Source: Liolophura sinensis
Taxonomy: Eukaryota > Mollusca > Polyplacophora > Chitonida > Chitonidae
Direction of reading: 5' to 3'
NCBI RefSeq assembly: GCF_032854445.1
Contig: NC_088304.1
Span: forward strand, 10,737,704-10,801,703
DNA length: 64,000 nucleotides
Both the position numbers and the translations under genes were made by a program. The notes below the pieces were generated by a model. It did not search any database. It was not told where the DNA came from and saw nothing but the letters and a program-made list of their open reading frames with translations. Below are positions 12,301 to 21,500 of this stretch, one piece after another (within the stretch, counting starts at the first letter, position 1; the number at the start of each line of letters is the position of its first letter).

Positions 12301-13916
12301 TCATGATGATCTGGGACATCATAAAATCAAATTCCTGCTGTGTGTTGCCGGGGGGGGGGGGGGGGGGGGTGAAGCGTCCTCATTGCTTTAAACACAGAAA
12401 AAAATACATGTAAACATATCAAAAAGGCTATGATGTTTCACCTCTGCATGTTACCTCTTAGGCCAGGGATTCCTATTAAATCCTCCCCAACCTTCAGCTC
12501 TGATGATGAGGCAATGGCCAGTTACCTGGACAACATGGAGGAGGGCTTCCATACATGGCTGATAACACCACAGCAGGCAACATGGTGTTTGAAGATTCAC
12601 AGATCAGGTCGGGTAATCCAGCCACCCACTCAGGTGCCACCATATCTTGTGGTGATGACGGAATGAAGGTTGCTCCTGTCAAAGCAATGGGTCTAGAGCA
12701 GGAAGTAAATGCAGCTTTACACCAGAAACCCCCAACATCTTCTTGTCTCAGAACTCAACCTGAGAACAACTGCCCTCCTCTCCAAAACCAGGAGGTCCTC
12801 CATCTGAAGCCAACAAAGGATTTGTCCACATTGTCAAGTGAACCGTTGTGTATAGACCAGGTACGTGCAATCAGAATTCAGGTCAATGTCAGTGTACTTT
12901 TATTTTTGTTGAAATCTTCATAGGTATTGACTTCCAGTGAAATTTGTGCACATTTTAAATTTGATTTTGAATACAAAAGTACATTGATTGAACTGACCAG
13001 TTTTCAGGGCTTCACAAAAAGTATATTATTGGTCCACACAGAATAATGCCTTCAGAATATGCTTGAATAAACACCTTGCAAAGATGCTAAAAGGTTGAAG
13101 AATTACAGTAAAGCTTGAACTAATGGAAAGATAAAATAGAAGTTATTTTGACCAGCATCATCATGATCATGTTGATCTGTTAAATGAATATTTGTTATTA
13201 CAAGCAATATAAACTAACAAAAACAAGAACACCAAATCCAAGGTTTACAATTTACGTGAACTCTTCAGAGTTTTTATCTCTTATGCTAACTATAAATTAC
13301 TCTGCAAATGTTAATATGTTGTTCTTTATCTGTTTTGTTTTTTTTATTTCCAGGGTATAACACATGATAATCATATATGTCATCGTACTGTTTATTAGTA
13401 AACTGTATATCTTCTTGTAGCTGGGCCCTGGGGACATTGAGAGAAGTAGACCAAAACTACAGGACAAACAAGAGCTTTGGAATATGACAAATACTACCAA
13501 GCCAGACTTCATGAGCCAGAGCCCTGTTGTGTGCCACAATGGAGACTTTTTCTCTAAAAATTCCAGGTGAGAAAGGTTGGCGTTTTGAGTGTGTGTATTG
13601 TGATAAGTATCAATGGTATTTTAGAAAACACCAGTTTGTAGCTCAGTTTCATGAAAATTACAAGTTTGAAAATCATCAGAATTTAAATTCTGTATAAAAT
13701 TTTTATAGGAAAACAAATTGCAACAGTAGATTTGGTTTTCTTAACATCCAAGTTTTCACAGTATTTTACTCTTTTATTTTAAAAATAAACAAAATTCTTA
13801 AATATTCATTCTATGTATTCAATAAGAAAATCATTAAAATATATACACTTTGCTTTAACAGCCCAAAGGAGAAGACACCTAACAATTTCAGCAGCATATT
13901 TGATGGGATATTCTAA
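386..13916 (+). CDS. HFM1: HFM1-like meiotic ATP-dependent DNA helicase (MER3 family), 3' part, 13 exons
   Basis: Exons read from the sequence: 386-471, 1317-1400, 1912-2069, 3531-3635, 4706-4772, 5632-5683, 5929-6199, 6880-7101, 7851-7944, 9502-10363, 12462-12860, 13421-13566 and 13862-13916 (stop TAA 13914-13916). The first three encode the Sec63-like region (NPRELEL, then IVNRHPPFGN and LPKYEL, then IGDADNN). Exon 7 carries the Cys/His cluster CLNKSFCGHECCK typical of HFM1. The protein ends SIFDGIF, the conserved HFM1 C-terminus. HFM1/Mer3 unwinds DNA during meiotic crossover formation in the nucleus. The helicase core lies upstream of the window. Splice phases fit perfectly for exons 1-7 and at the 10-11, 11-12 and 12-13 joins, but exons 7, 8, 10 and 11 each need a frame change (listed separately). 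The gene is either damaged here or the sequence has local indels. Gene identity is secure; the exact tail structure is not. Confidence 0.88.
1438..1730 (-). repeat. Dispersed SINE-like element, family 2
   Basis: Begins with a (GAGT)n tract, then the reverse complement of a segment with ACTGAAAAATTGTTAAG and a 'gttaaacccc' end. A related copy in the same orientation lies at 22545-22810 and an opposite one at 35735-35950. It sits in the HFM1 intron just after the 1400 donor. Confidence 0.6.
2150..3240 (+). repeat. Two diverged tandem copies of dispersed family 5 in an HFM1 intron
   Basis: A block of about 500 bases occurs twice (about 2150-2620 and 2620-3200). Shared landmarks are TCATTCA-AATGCATAT, ATGGATGTGAC/ATGGATGTCAC followed by TTGATACC, and ACATTAAAATGAAGTATGT. 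The same landmarks recur at 42430-42920, so this is a longer interspersed element and not unique intron sequence. Confidence 0.5.
3240..3410 (+). repeat. Interspersed repeat fragment (ATTACTTCTG..CCAGTAGG)
   Basis: The stretch with ATTACTTCTGGTGCT, TTTCCAGTAGG and CTCTTAGAATCAGG reappears, diverged, at 60515-60665 and in part at 52498-52590. It is one dispersed family. Confidence 0.45.
6117..6137 (+). other. HFM1: Apparent frame break in HFM1 exon 7
   Basis: The frame that encodes the Cys/His cluster runs into TAA at 6135-6137. The frame starting at 6137 continues with MDNLRTKAQSLSDTPSLKK, which has the look of the HFM1 segment that normally follows the cluster. That second frame has its own stop at 6116, so the switch must occur between 6117 and 6134. 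No usable splice pair lies in this interval. One missing base (or two extra) would join them. Confidence 0.6.
6199..6202 (+). other. Probable GC-AG intron donor after HFM1 exon 7
   Basis: The exon's continuing frame reaches AAG followed by GCAAGA at 6200, a strong match to the minor GC-type 5' splice site. The next exon (6880, acceptor after TTAATTAG) is in phase 0, as this donor requires. A weaker GT donor, ATC|GTACAA nine bases on, also gives phase 0, so the exact site is uncertain. Confidence 0.45.
6675..6861 (+). repeat. Intronic direct duplication, copy 1
   Basis: About 185 bases are nearly identical to 7603-7780 (shared GAAAAGTTTGAAAAAGTTAT and CCCGTGCACAGACAAAGCAC). This copy ends only 18 bases before the acceptor of HFM1 exon 6880-7101. 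Confidence 0.85.
7050..7078 (+). other. HFM1: Apparent frame break in HFM1 exon 8
   Basis: Exon 6880-7101 reads well in one frame as far as GWEELDMLSL, an acidic/aromatic patch like that of vertebrate HFM1. The next exon (7851) is open only in the phase entered by the other frame, which here reads REDDPDNMDES. A single-base change around the AATAACAGAG stretch would connect them. A 55-base intron ending at TAACAG is an alternative but would be very short. Confidence 0.45.
7603..7780 (+). repeat. Intronic direct duplication, copy 2
   Basis: Second copy of the 6675-6861 block, about 70 bases before the acceptor of HFM1 exon 7851-7944. A few small indels and substitutions separate the copies, so the duplication is fairly recent. 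Confidence 0.85.
9541..9574 (+). other. HFM1: Apparent frame break in HFM1 exon 10 at a C5 run
   Basis: From the acceptor at 9501, the phase inherited from the previous exon gives SDEAEEYGEFGLQTPPQP and then TAA at 9572. The frame one base over is open from 9480 to 10430, encodes NTPEDFQDSEDED, and is in phase with the next exon. Dropping one C from the C5 run at 9542-9546 would join the two frames, so a homopolymer length error or a real insertion is likely. Confidence 0.6.
10439..10700 (+). repeat. Diverged SINE-like element, family 1
   Basis: Shows the family order TTGATTGATT, ATTTATGATGGCGGTCAG, GTGGAGGAAACTGG, then a conserved tail with GAGCATGTGACC. It lies just inside the HFM1 intron after exon 10. 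Better copies are at 17229, 22935, 52115 and 53424. Confidence 0.55.
12350..12369 (+). repeat. G20 homopolymer
   Basis: Twenty consecutive G in an HFM1 intron, about 90 bases before exon 12462-12860. It could form a G-quadruplex, and its length is likely unreliable. C14 runs also occur at 6393-6406 and 30866-30879. Confidence 0.9.
12541..12557 (+). other. HFM1: Apparent frame break in HFM1 exon 11
   Basis: The exon enters in the frame SSDDEAMASYLDNMEEGF, in phase with exon 10. That frame stops at about 12664. A second frame, open from 12510 to the donor at 12860, is the only one in phase with exon 12. The switch must fall between roughly 12540 and 12660, most naturally near 12545-12555. Confidence 0.55.
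12945..13115 (-). repeat. Interspersed element, family 6, reverse copy
   Basis: Contains TTGTGCACATTTTAAATTTG, GGGCTTCACAAAAAG, AATAATGCCTTCAGAATATG, CTTGAATAAACACCTTGC and AAAAGGTTGAAGAATT. Other copies: forward at 30945, 32180, 33995 and 37535; reverse at 37085 and 36421. Confidence 0.65.
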
Positions 13917-14408
13917 CCTGATTGCTGAGGTCACATGTGGGAGTTAACCTCCATCAACCCTAGTGGTAGTGGTTAAGACATTGCAATCTCTATTTATGTG
14001 AAGGCATATCTTTGATTGCTCTGAATGGCCTGTTTAGTGTTTTGTTCATTATTGACATAAAGTTGGAAAGACTCACTTTTCACATTCTAAAATTTCTTGT
14101 ATTTTTATCATATTTGCATAATATGATAGAATATGAACAATGACTAAGGTGCTACAATGTGTGTGAAAGATTGGTTGGATTGCAGGATGAGACACTTTTA
14201 GTTATGTTTTCATGTTTGTGTACAGCTGAATCTAAATAGCGTTTACATTTTATTTTATTACACTGACATGTTGAGTTAATTGCATGATATAGTGTCTGTT
14301 GTTTAGTGCTGTCCATGATCAACCTGTGATATACCTTTTTACACCCTTTTTATTATTAAATTGTTCACGATGTCTGTTATACATGATAGCAAACTGTTGT
14401 GCTTTACT

Positions 14409-14414
14409 AATAAA
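14409..14414 (+). terminator. Polyadenylation signal, likely for HFM1
   Basis: AATAAA lies 493 bases downstream of the HFM1 stop and is followed by a GT-rich stretch (GTTGTTACATG). It is the first canonical signal after a plausible 3' UTR. Confidence 0.5.
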
Positions 14415-14599
14415 GTTGTTACATGTTAACATATATGGACATATTGAACTCTAGTTACACAGTTAACTGGATGGAGATTATATGTATGTACTCTTCAAAG
14501 ATTGATGTTGAAAAGTTGCTTATCTTAGATAATTTCTTTTTCCCTACGGTCGCTGTCCATGTACTAAGGGTATGTGCAAGATATATAACCGGTTTAACA

Positions 14600-15190
14600 G
14601 TGTGTGCTCTGTGATATACAGACTGGTAATGTTACATCTATGGTTTGAAATTTGTCAGTACAACTTATACAAGTCTGCTGGTTGCACGTTTCTTAACACA
14701 CTGGCATTATCTGTGATATACGTACAGTTACCATGGTTACAAACTGATACTGTCTTGTTTTAGTCTATGGTTTGGAATTTATCAGTACTACTTATGGAAT
14801 GTTTCTTAATACACTCACATATCTGTGATATACCATATCCATGGTTACGGACTACTGATATTTCATCAGTGTTTTGGAATTTATCCATAATACTGCTTGT
14901 TTAATGTTTCTTTACATTAATATCAGTGCTACACACTGACAGACTTGTTCTCATCTCTGTTTTGTAATTCATCAGTACCTAAGTCTTCAGTATTATATCT
15001 GCTTGTTAAATGTTCATCAATAGAACCACTCATTTTATTGATGATGTACTGACTGCTGATTTATCATCTTTGACTTCAAAGTTAATGTAAGTGCCTACAG
15101 CTCTGGTTGTTTAATGCTTCTTAACTCCCTGATGTTCATGTATTATACAGGACTGGTGTATTGATAATACAGTACATAACCTGTCTTGGT
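14600..15190. repeat. Degenerate tandem repeat, unit about 130 bases
   Basis: Four to five diverged units share CTGTGATATAC, CCATGGTTAC, TGGTTTGGAATTTATCAGTA and TGTTTCTTAA. They follow the HFM1 poly(A) signal. Confidence 0.6.
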
Positions 15191-15484
15191 TTCATCTACC
15201 AATTTGTTATTAGTAAGATGACACAATGGATTTTCAACTGCCATTAAAATCATTCCACCAATTTGAAATTGTTAGTCGTTGCTACTATGTACTCCACTTT
15301 GCTTTGTGAAATAAGTTTTGAGATTTCAGGAAACTAGTTATTTATATCCTGGCATTCGCCAAAGGAAAGAATTGTTACAACCTTTGAAAGATTTAATAGT
15401 GCTCTCCATATGACCGATTTGTTCTGATTTATAATATGACTCCTCGAGAGAGGAACAGATTGTAGTCTTACTGTCTACATGTTA

Positions 15485-15740
15485 GAGGCGCTTGCCTTTC
15501 AGTTGCTGGGACACACAAGATGCAGGTTCATACACTTCAAACCCAGCCTTGTACAGGGAATTTGTAAATTGCACTGCTCTCACTGCCTGGGTAATAATAA
15601 GACGACGACACCTGAGTGGTGACTCCCTGAAGATTACTTGTCTTCCACCAGTGAAGTGTGTCTGTGCATGCCACATGTCGGGGACTTACCAAAGGTTGGT
15701 TTATACCAGGCACTCTGGTTTCCTTCATCCATAAAATTGA
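15485..15740 (+). repeat. Dispersed element, family 3
   Basis: Has TTCAAACCCAGCCTTGTACAG near the start and CACATGTCGGGGACTTACCA with CAGGCACTCTGGTTTCC near the end. Partial copies are at 35060-35225 (GGCACTCCGGTTTCC) and 58500-58550 (CAAACCCAGCCTTGGACAG). Confidence 0.55.
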
Positions 15741-17228
15741 CACAAGTAAAAAATTCTTTGATGTGTGGTGTGTATTAAAGGAACAATCAAATAAATACAC
15801 AAATAAGATGCTATTGATGAGGATGTCCTTGTAGCAGCAATGAACTGGTTTCTAATGCTGTCTCAATAATGGAACATTCACATGACAAAGTAATGCCATG
15901 AATATCAAAGAGTTATAAAGTGTAATGTAAGTAGTTCTCCAAAACTCACATAAATCAAGCTGCTTTTATTGAACAGAGTGAACTCTTCACAATAATACAG
16001 TCAGATGATTTATAGAAAGCCATTTTCATGTTAAGGATACTTTTTGTGGTAGGTCACTGGATGAATTAGAAAAATGTTTGCAGGAGGCATTAATAACTAA
16101 CCAATGCCTGATTATCCAAGGCTGGCAAGCCATCTGACTGACTCTTTTACCGAAGCATTTATAAATGTTGATTTCCTATTAAAATCCACAGGGACACATC
16201 ATACATGTATATGTATGCCATGATAATGCCTTGTGAGAGTATGTTTGTTGACTTAAAAGTCAAATGAGGACCAAGGGACACAACTCTTCACATACAATCT
16301 ACATTGGGATAGCATTGATCCATGGGTACTTAAAGAATAAATTTTCTAAAACTGATGTTAAAATGCTTAATTTCTGTTTACGTTATGCCAAGTACTTTAT
16401 ATATTGCTGCCATATTAGCAAAACCCCTGTATTTTTTTTTAATTTACAGATGTTTCCTTCAACAAAATGTATGCATATTAGAAAGTGCTCTAGCAAACAC
16501 TTTGAGGATGAATTTCTTGCAAAATTGATTGAGTATAGTTGTGTGATAGTCGTATAACTAGAATCTAAATAACATTGCTTTGTAACATAGGTTTATTTTA
16601 CGTTATAATTGTTATGTTAGGTATAATTGTATGAACAAGTATATCTGTTTACACTGATTTCAGGATATGCCTTATGTTTTAATGGCTAAATTTAAGCTTG
16701 TGAGTTCGGAATAACTTTTATCCCTTTTTAATGAAAAAAAAAATCCACTTGATTAGTGTTTAGGAACAATTATAATATTAGAACATTGTATACATATATT
16801 GATAACTATGATTGTAACAACAATGTTCCCAAAGTAGCTTAGCTGCAATGTACTCTGTAACCCAGACCATGTGGGTCACGTAGTGATGAGTCAAGCACAC
16901 TGATCCAGTGTATGTCAAACAAACTCAAAATGTTTTAGGAATACGGCTTTAGCGTTGGAGCAGGCCTACGAATTCAGTAAATTTATGTTTCTGCCTAGAT
17001 GGTATATAGTCGCTAAACTGTCAGAACTGTACAATTTTGAAGCCAACCTCCATAAAAGCAAACAACACGTCACTATATAATACTATATGCAAGCAATTTT
17101 AGCGCACATTTATGTTCCTAGCACTTAACGTAACATTCAATGACTAAGACCCTTGGTAAACTGTTGTGGACACTTTACATGCAGATGGACAATATATCTC
17201 GCTCCTAAATCACATGAATCTATAGTGT

Positions 17229-17420
17229 TTATTTATTTGATTGGTACTTTATACCATACTCAAGAATATTTCCCTTAAAGGACCTTGGCCAGTATTATGG
17301 TGGGAGGAAACCGGGCAGAGCCCACAGAAAACCCACAACCATCCCTGCCGATCTTCCCACGTACAGCCGGAGAGGATGCCAGCATGAGCTGGACTTGAAC
17401 TCACAGCGACTGCATTGTTT
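17229..17420 (+). repeat. SINE-like element, family 1
   Basis: Clear copy with TTTGATTGGTACTTTATACC, AAGAATATTTC, GGTGGGAGGAAACCGGGC and CAGCATGAGCTGGACTTGAA. The family occurs at least ten times in the window in both orientations. Confidence 0.75.
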
Positions 17421-18063
17421 GTGTCCATTGTAAATTGTGGTAATCTTCCATTAGGTCAACACTGACAGAAGTATTCTGTTCTCTTTACATCTTAGCTGAA
17501 CAGTGATGGATATTTCGCACACTCTACATCCACAAATGTCACGTACCACGGTTTTTACATCATGGCTGAACAATACACAATAAGTTGTACATTCAAGATA
17601 AATAGTGGACAAGGGGCATGTCACATACACTTAAGACCTGGTAACACAGCACAAAACTTTCCTACTTGTACTATACAACAATGCACACTTTTCCCTCTTG
17701 TATCATATATTTTTTGTCACTGTTCCACACTGCACATTTTCATTCCTCATTCCACTTGACAGACTTCTTACTATTTTCACATATAGCTCGGTGTAATACT
17801 CAACATGTTTTAACAGGTTCATATGATTTTTTGCCCCATACCACATTAAAGATGGATCCAAAACATCCAACGTCCCATCACCCCTTCTCGTGATGTTACT
17901 TTTCATTCTATTCCCAATAAAAGCAACGGTGATGTCATGGAGTCACAGAAAGATTGAACATTTGTAACTAAAGTGTTGGACATCCCGTTGACCAATTTGC
18001 AACAATACTGCTTATGATTGGTCAATCACATGTTCTTGATGGAGAATTCAGAAAAGTCTATTT

Positions 18064-18345
18064 GTCCTGATCCCAGAGTTATATTTGTTACTGGTTCCAG
18101 AGTCATTAATGTGCACACATTTTCTCCTGCTCCCAGAGTCATCACTCTGCACAATATTTGTCCTGCTTCCAGGGTCATCACTAGAACACTTCTGTCCTGC
18201 TCCCAGAGTCATCACTCTGCATACTTTTGTCCTGCTACCAGAGTCATCACTGCACACTTTATGTCCCGCTTCCAGAGTCATCAACTTTGCACACTTTATG
18301 TCCTGCTTCCAGAGTCATCACACTGCAAAATTTTTTTCCTTGTGT
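18064..18345. repeat. Minisatellite of 33-37 base units with a hairpin core
   Basis: About eight units share CCAGAGTCATCA followed by a variable TCTGCACA and TTTTGTCCTGC. In the best units CAGAGT-CATC-ACTCTG forms a perfect 6-base stem with a 4-base loop. It begins about 200 bases beyond the MRPS23 stop codon, so it may be in that gene's 3' UTR or just past it. Confidence 0.85.
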
Positions 18346-18549
18346 CAGGTGTTCAAAAGTGTATTAAGCCCAGTTTAAATCTTAATACCTGTCTCAACCT
18401 ATTACAATACTAATATGACTTTAGCCCAGGCTAGTTAATGAGCTTAACTGCTAATGCACTTTTGAACTCGGCCCAGGTGTTCCATGCACAAGCACTTTGT
18501 GTCCCTATTCCACAGTGACAGTCATTATTTCACACCATTTGGGCAGGGA

Positions 18550-21500
18550 CTACCTGTACTCTTCGCTGCCATGATCCACCACCTCTTCCCCAGACCTATC
18601 TTTTTCTGCGATCCTCCCAAACACATCCTTGGCTGAAATCGGCTGGACTGTCTCACTCTCTTTGTTTACAGGTGGCCTCAACTTCTCTTGTTCCTTTAAA
18701 ACCATATAATCCAGAGAAAGGACAATCAAGAGTTTTGTAAGCACTTAAAACATCTATAAAACAAGCTGAAAAAGGAGAATGTCATAAGCCTACAACACGG
18801 CATGTACTCCAAAAAACAAGGGGGACAGAAAAGAGCATTTCATATTCATACTGATATCCAGTACCAAAGAGCTAGCCATAAAGCTTCCACCAAGTTGAAG
18901 GACAAAAAAAAAAAAAAAAAATCAAGAACTTGTTTTTTGAACTAGCTTATCTGAACAGCTGAACTGAAAATGTTTTAACAGTTACTGAATAGTTTTCTTC
19001 CTGCAATTCTTAAATTCTTAAATGCAAATTCACTTCACTGGATATTAGATTTACTGAAACTGCTTTATCAGTCATTTATGGCTTCGTCCTTCAATCCACT
19101 TTTTTTTTTTAAATGCAGATTCGAGGACAAATTTTGGGGCTTCAAAAATAACTATGGGATGCTTTCAACCTACATGCTAAGTAGCACAATGTTAATGTTT
19201 CAAGTATCCTAAATATGCAGTTTATGAATAATACAAAGACACTGATGAATTAAAATCCATCAAAATCTGGAGAAACTTAAAGGCAAACAACACACTAAAA
19301 TGAAGTACATGCAGATATCAAATGAATACCATTGGGCACTTTCCAGGAAAATTGCTAGATTTATGTTTTAGAATTTTTTCAATTGAGTAAAATGGTATTA
19401 CAACATCAGATTCTATGGTGGTCTGTTGGGATCCATACTACAGAACGTCAGTAACATCAAATCTATAGTTTTAGCTTGAAATAAGGTTGGGGAATGAATC
19501 CAGAGATCTATATGTATATGTATGTTGCATGATGAAATCTAGCTGTCTGGGTGTGTTAAGTGGCAAAAACCTAATGACACATCATTGTTCCCAATGTGGT
19601 CAGAAAAGGTCATCATAGAATCAATGTTTCATGTGCATTTTACTCGGGTGAAAAAATTCTAAAACCTAGAATTAGTAGCAAGGCTACCAAAGAGCTCGCC
19701 TGTATGAGACACATGAATGCAAAACTTCAGCTCAATGCATGAAGAACTGAAATTGTGAATTTGATAATTTACAGTAATTAATATGCACACAGAGAGCATC
19801 AGCAATGGAACATCACCCCTGTGTCATTGTTTTTTATATACTTGTAAAACTTCAGGTCAATACATACAATACTTTTTAAGACACCAACCCTAACGTTTTG
19901 TTTAACTGTGATGCCCAACACACGTCAAGAATTTGGTACTTTCCGTTATTTAATATGTGCACAACCAATCAACGAAGGAACATCCTCTCGTGCTATTGTG
20001 CTCTACATGCGTGCACACTCTGAGCTCGATACAAGCAGTACTTTTTGAGACAACACCCATAACATTTTGTTTAACGTTGATTCTAATAGATAATGCACTA
20101 AGTCAGGAATTTAGTAATTCACAGTACTTAATATACACACACTGAATCAGTGATGGAATATCTCCCTTGTGCTATTCTACTCTACATCTGTGCACACCCT
20201 GAGCTCAATACATGCGGTACTTTTTAAGATACCACACTTAACACTTTCTTTAACACTGATTCTTATACACATTACACTACGTCAGGAATTCAGTAATTCA
20301 CAGTACTTTATATGTAAACATGGAATCACTGATGGAATATCTCCCTATAGGTCTATATCATTTACGGACAACAACAGATGTACCATCTGTTGGTTTACAA
20401 GCCATGTAATAGTCAGTGCTGAAGGTTTATGGGAATGAGAAGACGGCATCTAATTGGACAATGCTTAAAATTAATTAAACCTTATAAAAATTTAAATATT
20501 TAAATAATTATAATTTTTTTCTCTAAATTTATTAGAACTGATGAATTTAAATTTTGCCCTTTGTCTTTCTCGCATACAAGGGATGTTTTCACTGTTTTCT
20601 TTTATAAGATAAACTAGAAGTAATGTTTACGCCTAGATGCTTTCTCTGTTGTCCGCGATAACTAGATCAGCACTGCTCTCATCTTTGAAGACACTAATAG
20701 AAAATTAAAGCATAAAATCAAGTGATAGTTGAATGCCTAGATCGACCTAAGTGGTGCTTAGATTTATTTCCACTTGTGTCAGAATTGAGCAGGAATCCAG
20801 TTGTACAACAATCCTATTGTAACTTTGTAAACATTTAATAGGGGTCAGTATTACTGGTACCAGCGCACAACCCCTATGGAGGCTATGAGGCCGTGCATCT
20901 GCAGGTTACTCGTAAACTACATAAATGATATAGTAGGAACTATATGAAGAGTTATAGCCGTGCAAGAAATATCCCTCCAATATGTCCAATTTCCGAGAAA
21001 GCTATTTATCACTTGGTCCTTCATTGCTGAAGTCCACGACTTTAATCTGCCATAGGCTACTGCTTAGACTATTATACAGGAAATACCTTCGACGTTAGAG
21101 AGTTAGAGTAAACATGATGTCACCTTGCTGTTGATAATGGAGACGCGCTTACGCTGTGACAAGACGAAGTTTCACAAAACTTCTACTGGGTTGAAAAAAA
21201 AAAAATTTAACGCCGGTTTAAAATACTTTGAATGGTAGTCTTTCAGTGGACATAAATATTAGTCAGGTGTTGTCTTTCACGTTAACATTGATTCTTACAC
21301 ACAATACACTAAGTCCTGAATTCAGTAATTTATGGTACTTACTATGCACACATCCAAACAACAATGGAATATCCCCCAAGTGCTATTGTGCTCTACAAGT
21401 GTGCAAACCTTGAGCTCAGTACCTACAGTCATTCTTAAGATATATCCCTGAACATTTTATTTAACATTACTTTCTCTATTAATCGACACCGACGCTCAAG

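Larger units (their letters stand above)
13917..18549. other. Convergent intergenic region between HFM1 and MRPS23
   Basis: Contains the HFM1 3' UTR and its AATAAA (14409). Degenerate repeats lie at 14600-15190 and SINE-like elements at 15485-15740 and 17229-17420. A hairpin-unit array occupies 18064-18345. Short ORFs here lack coding character and I see no gene. Confidence 0.7.

Noticed and set aside
18018-18413. 131-residue ORF
   Set aside because: Translation of the 35-base hairpin array plus flanks.
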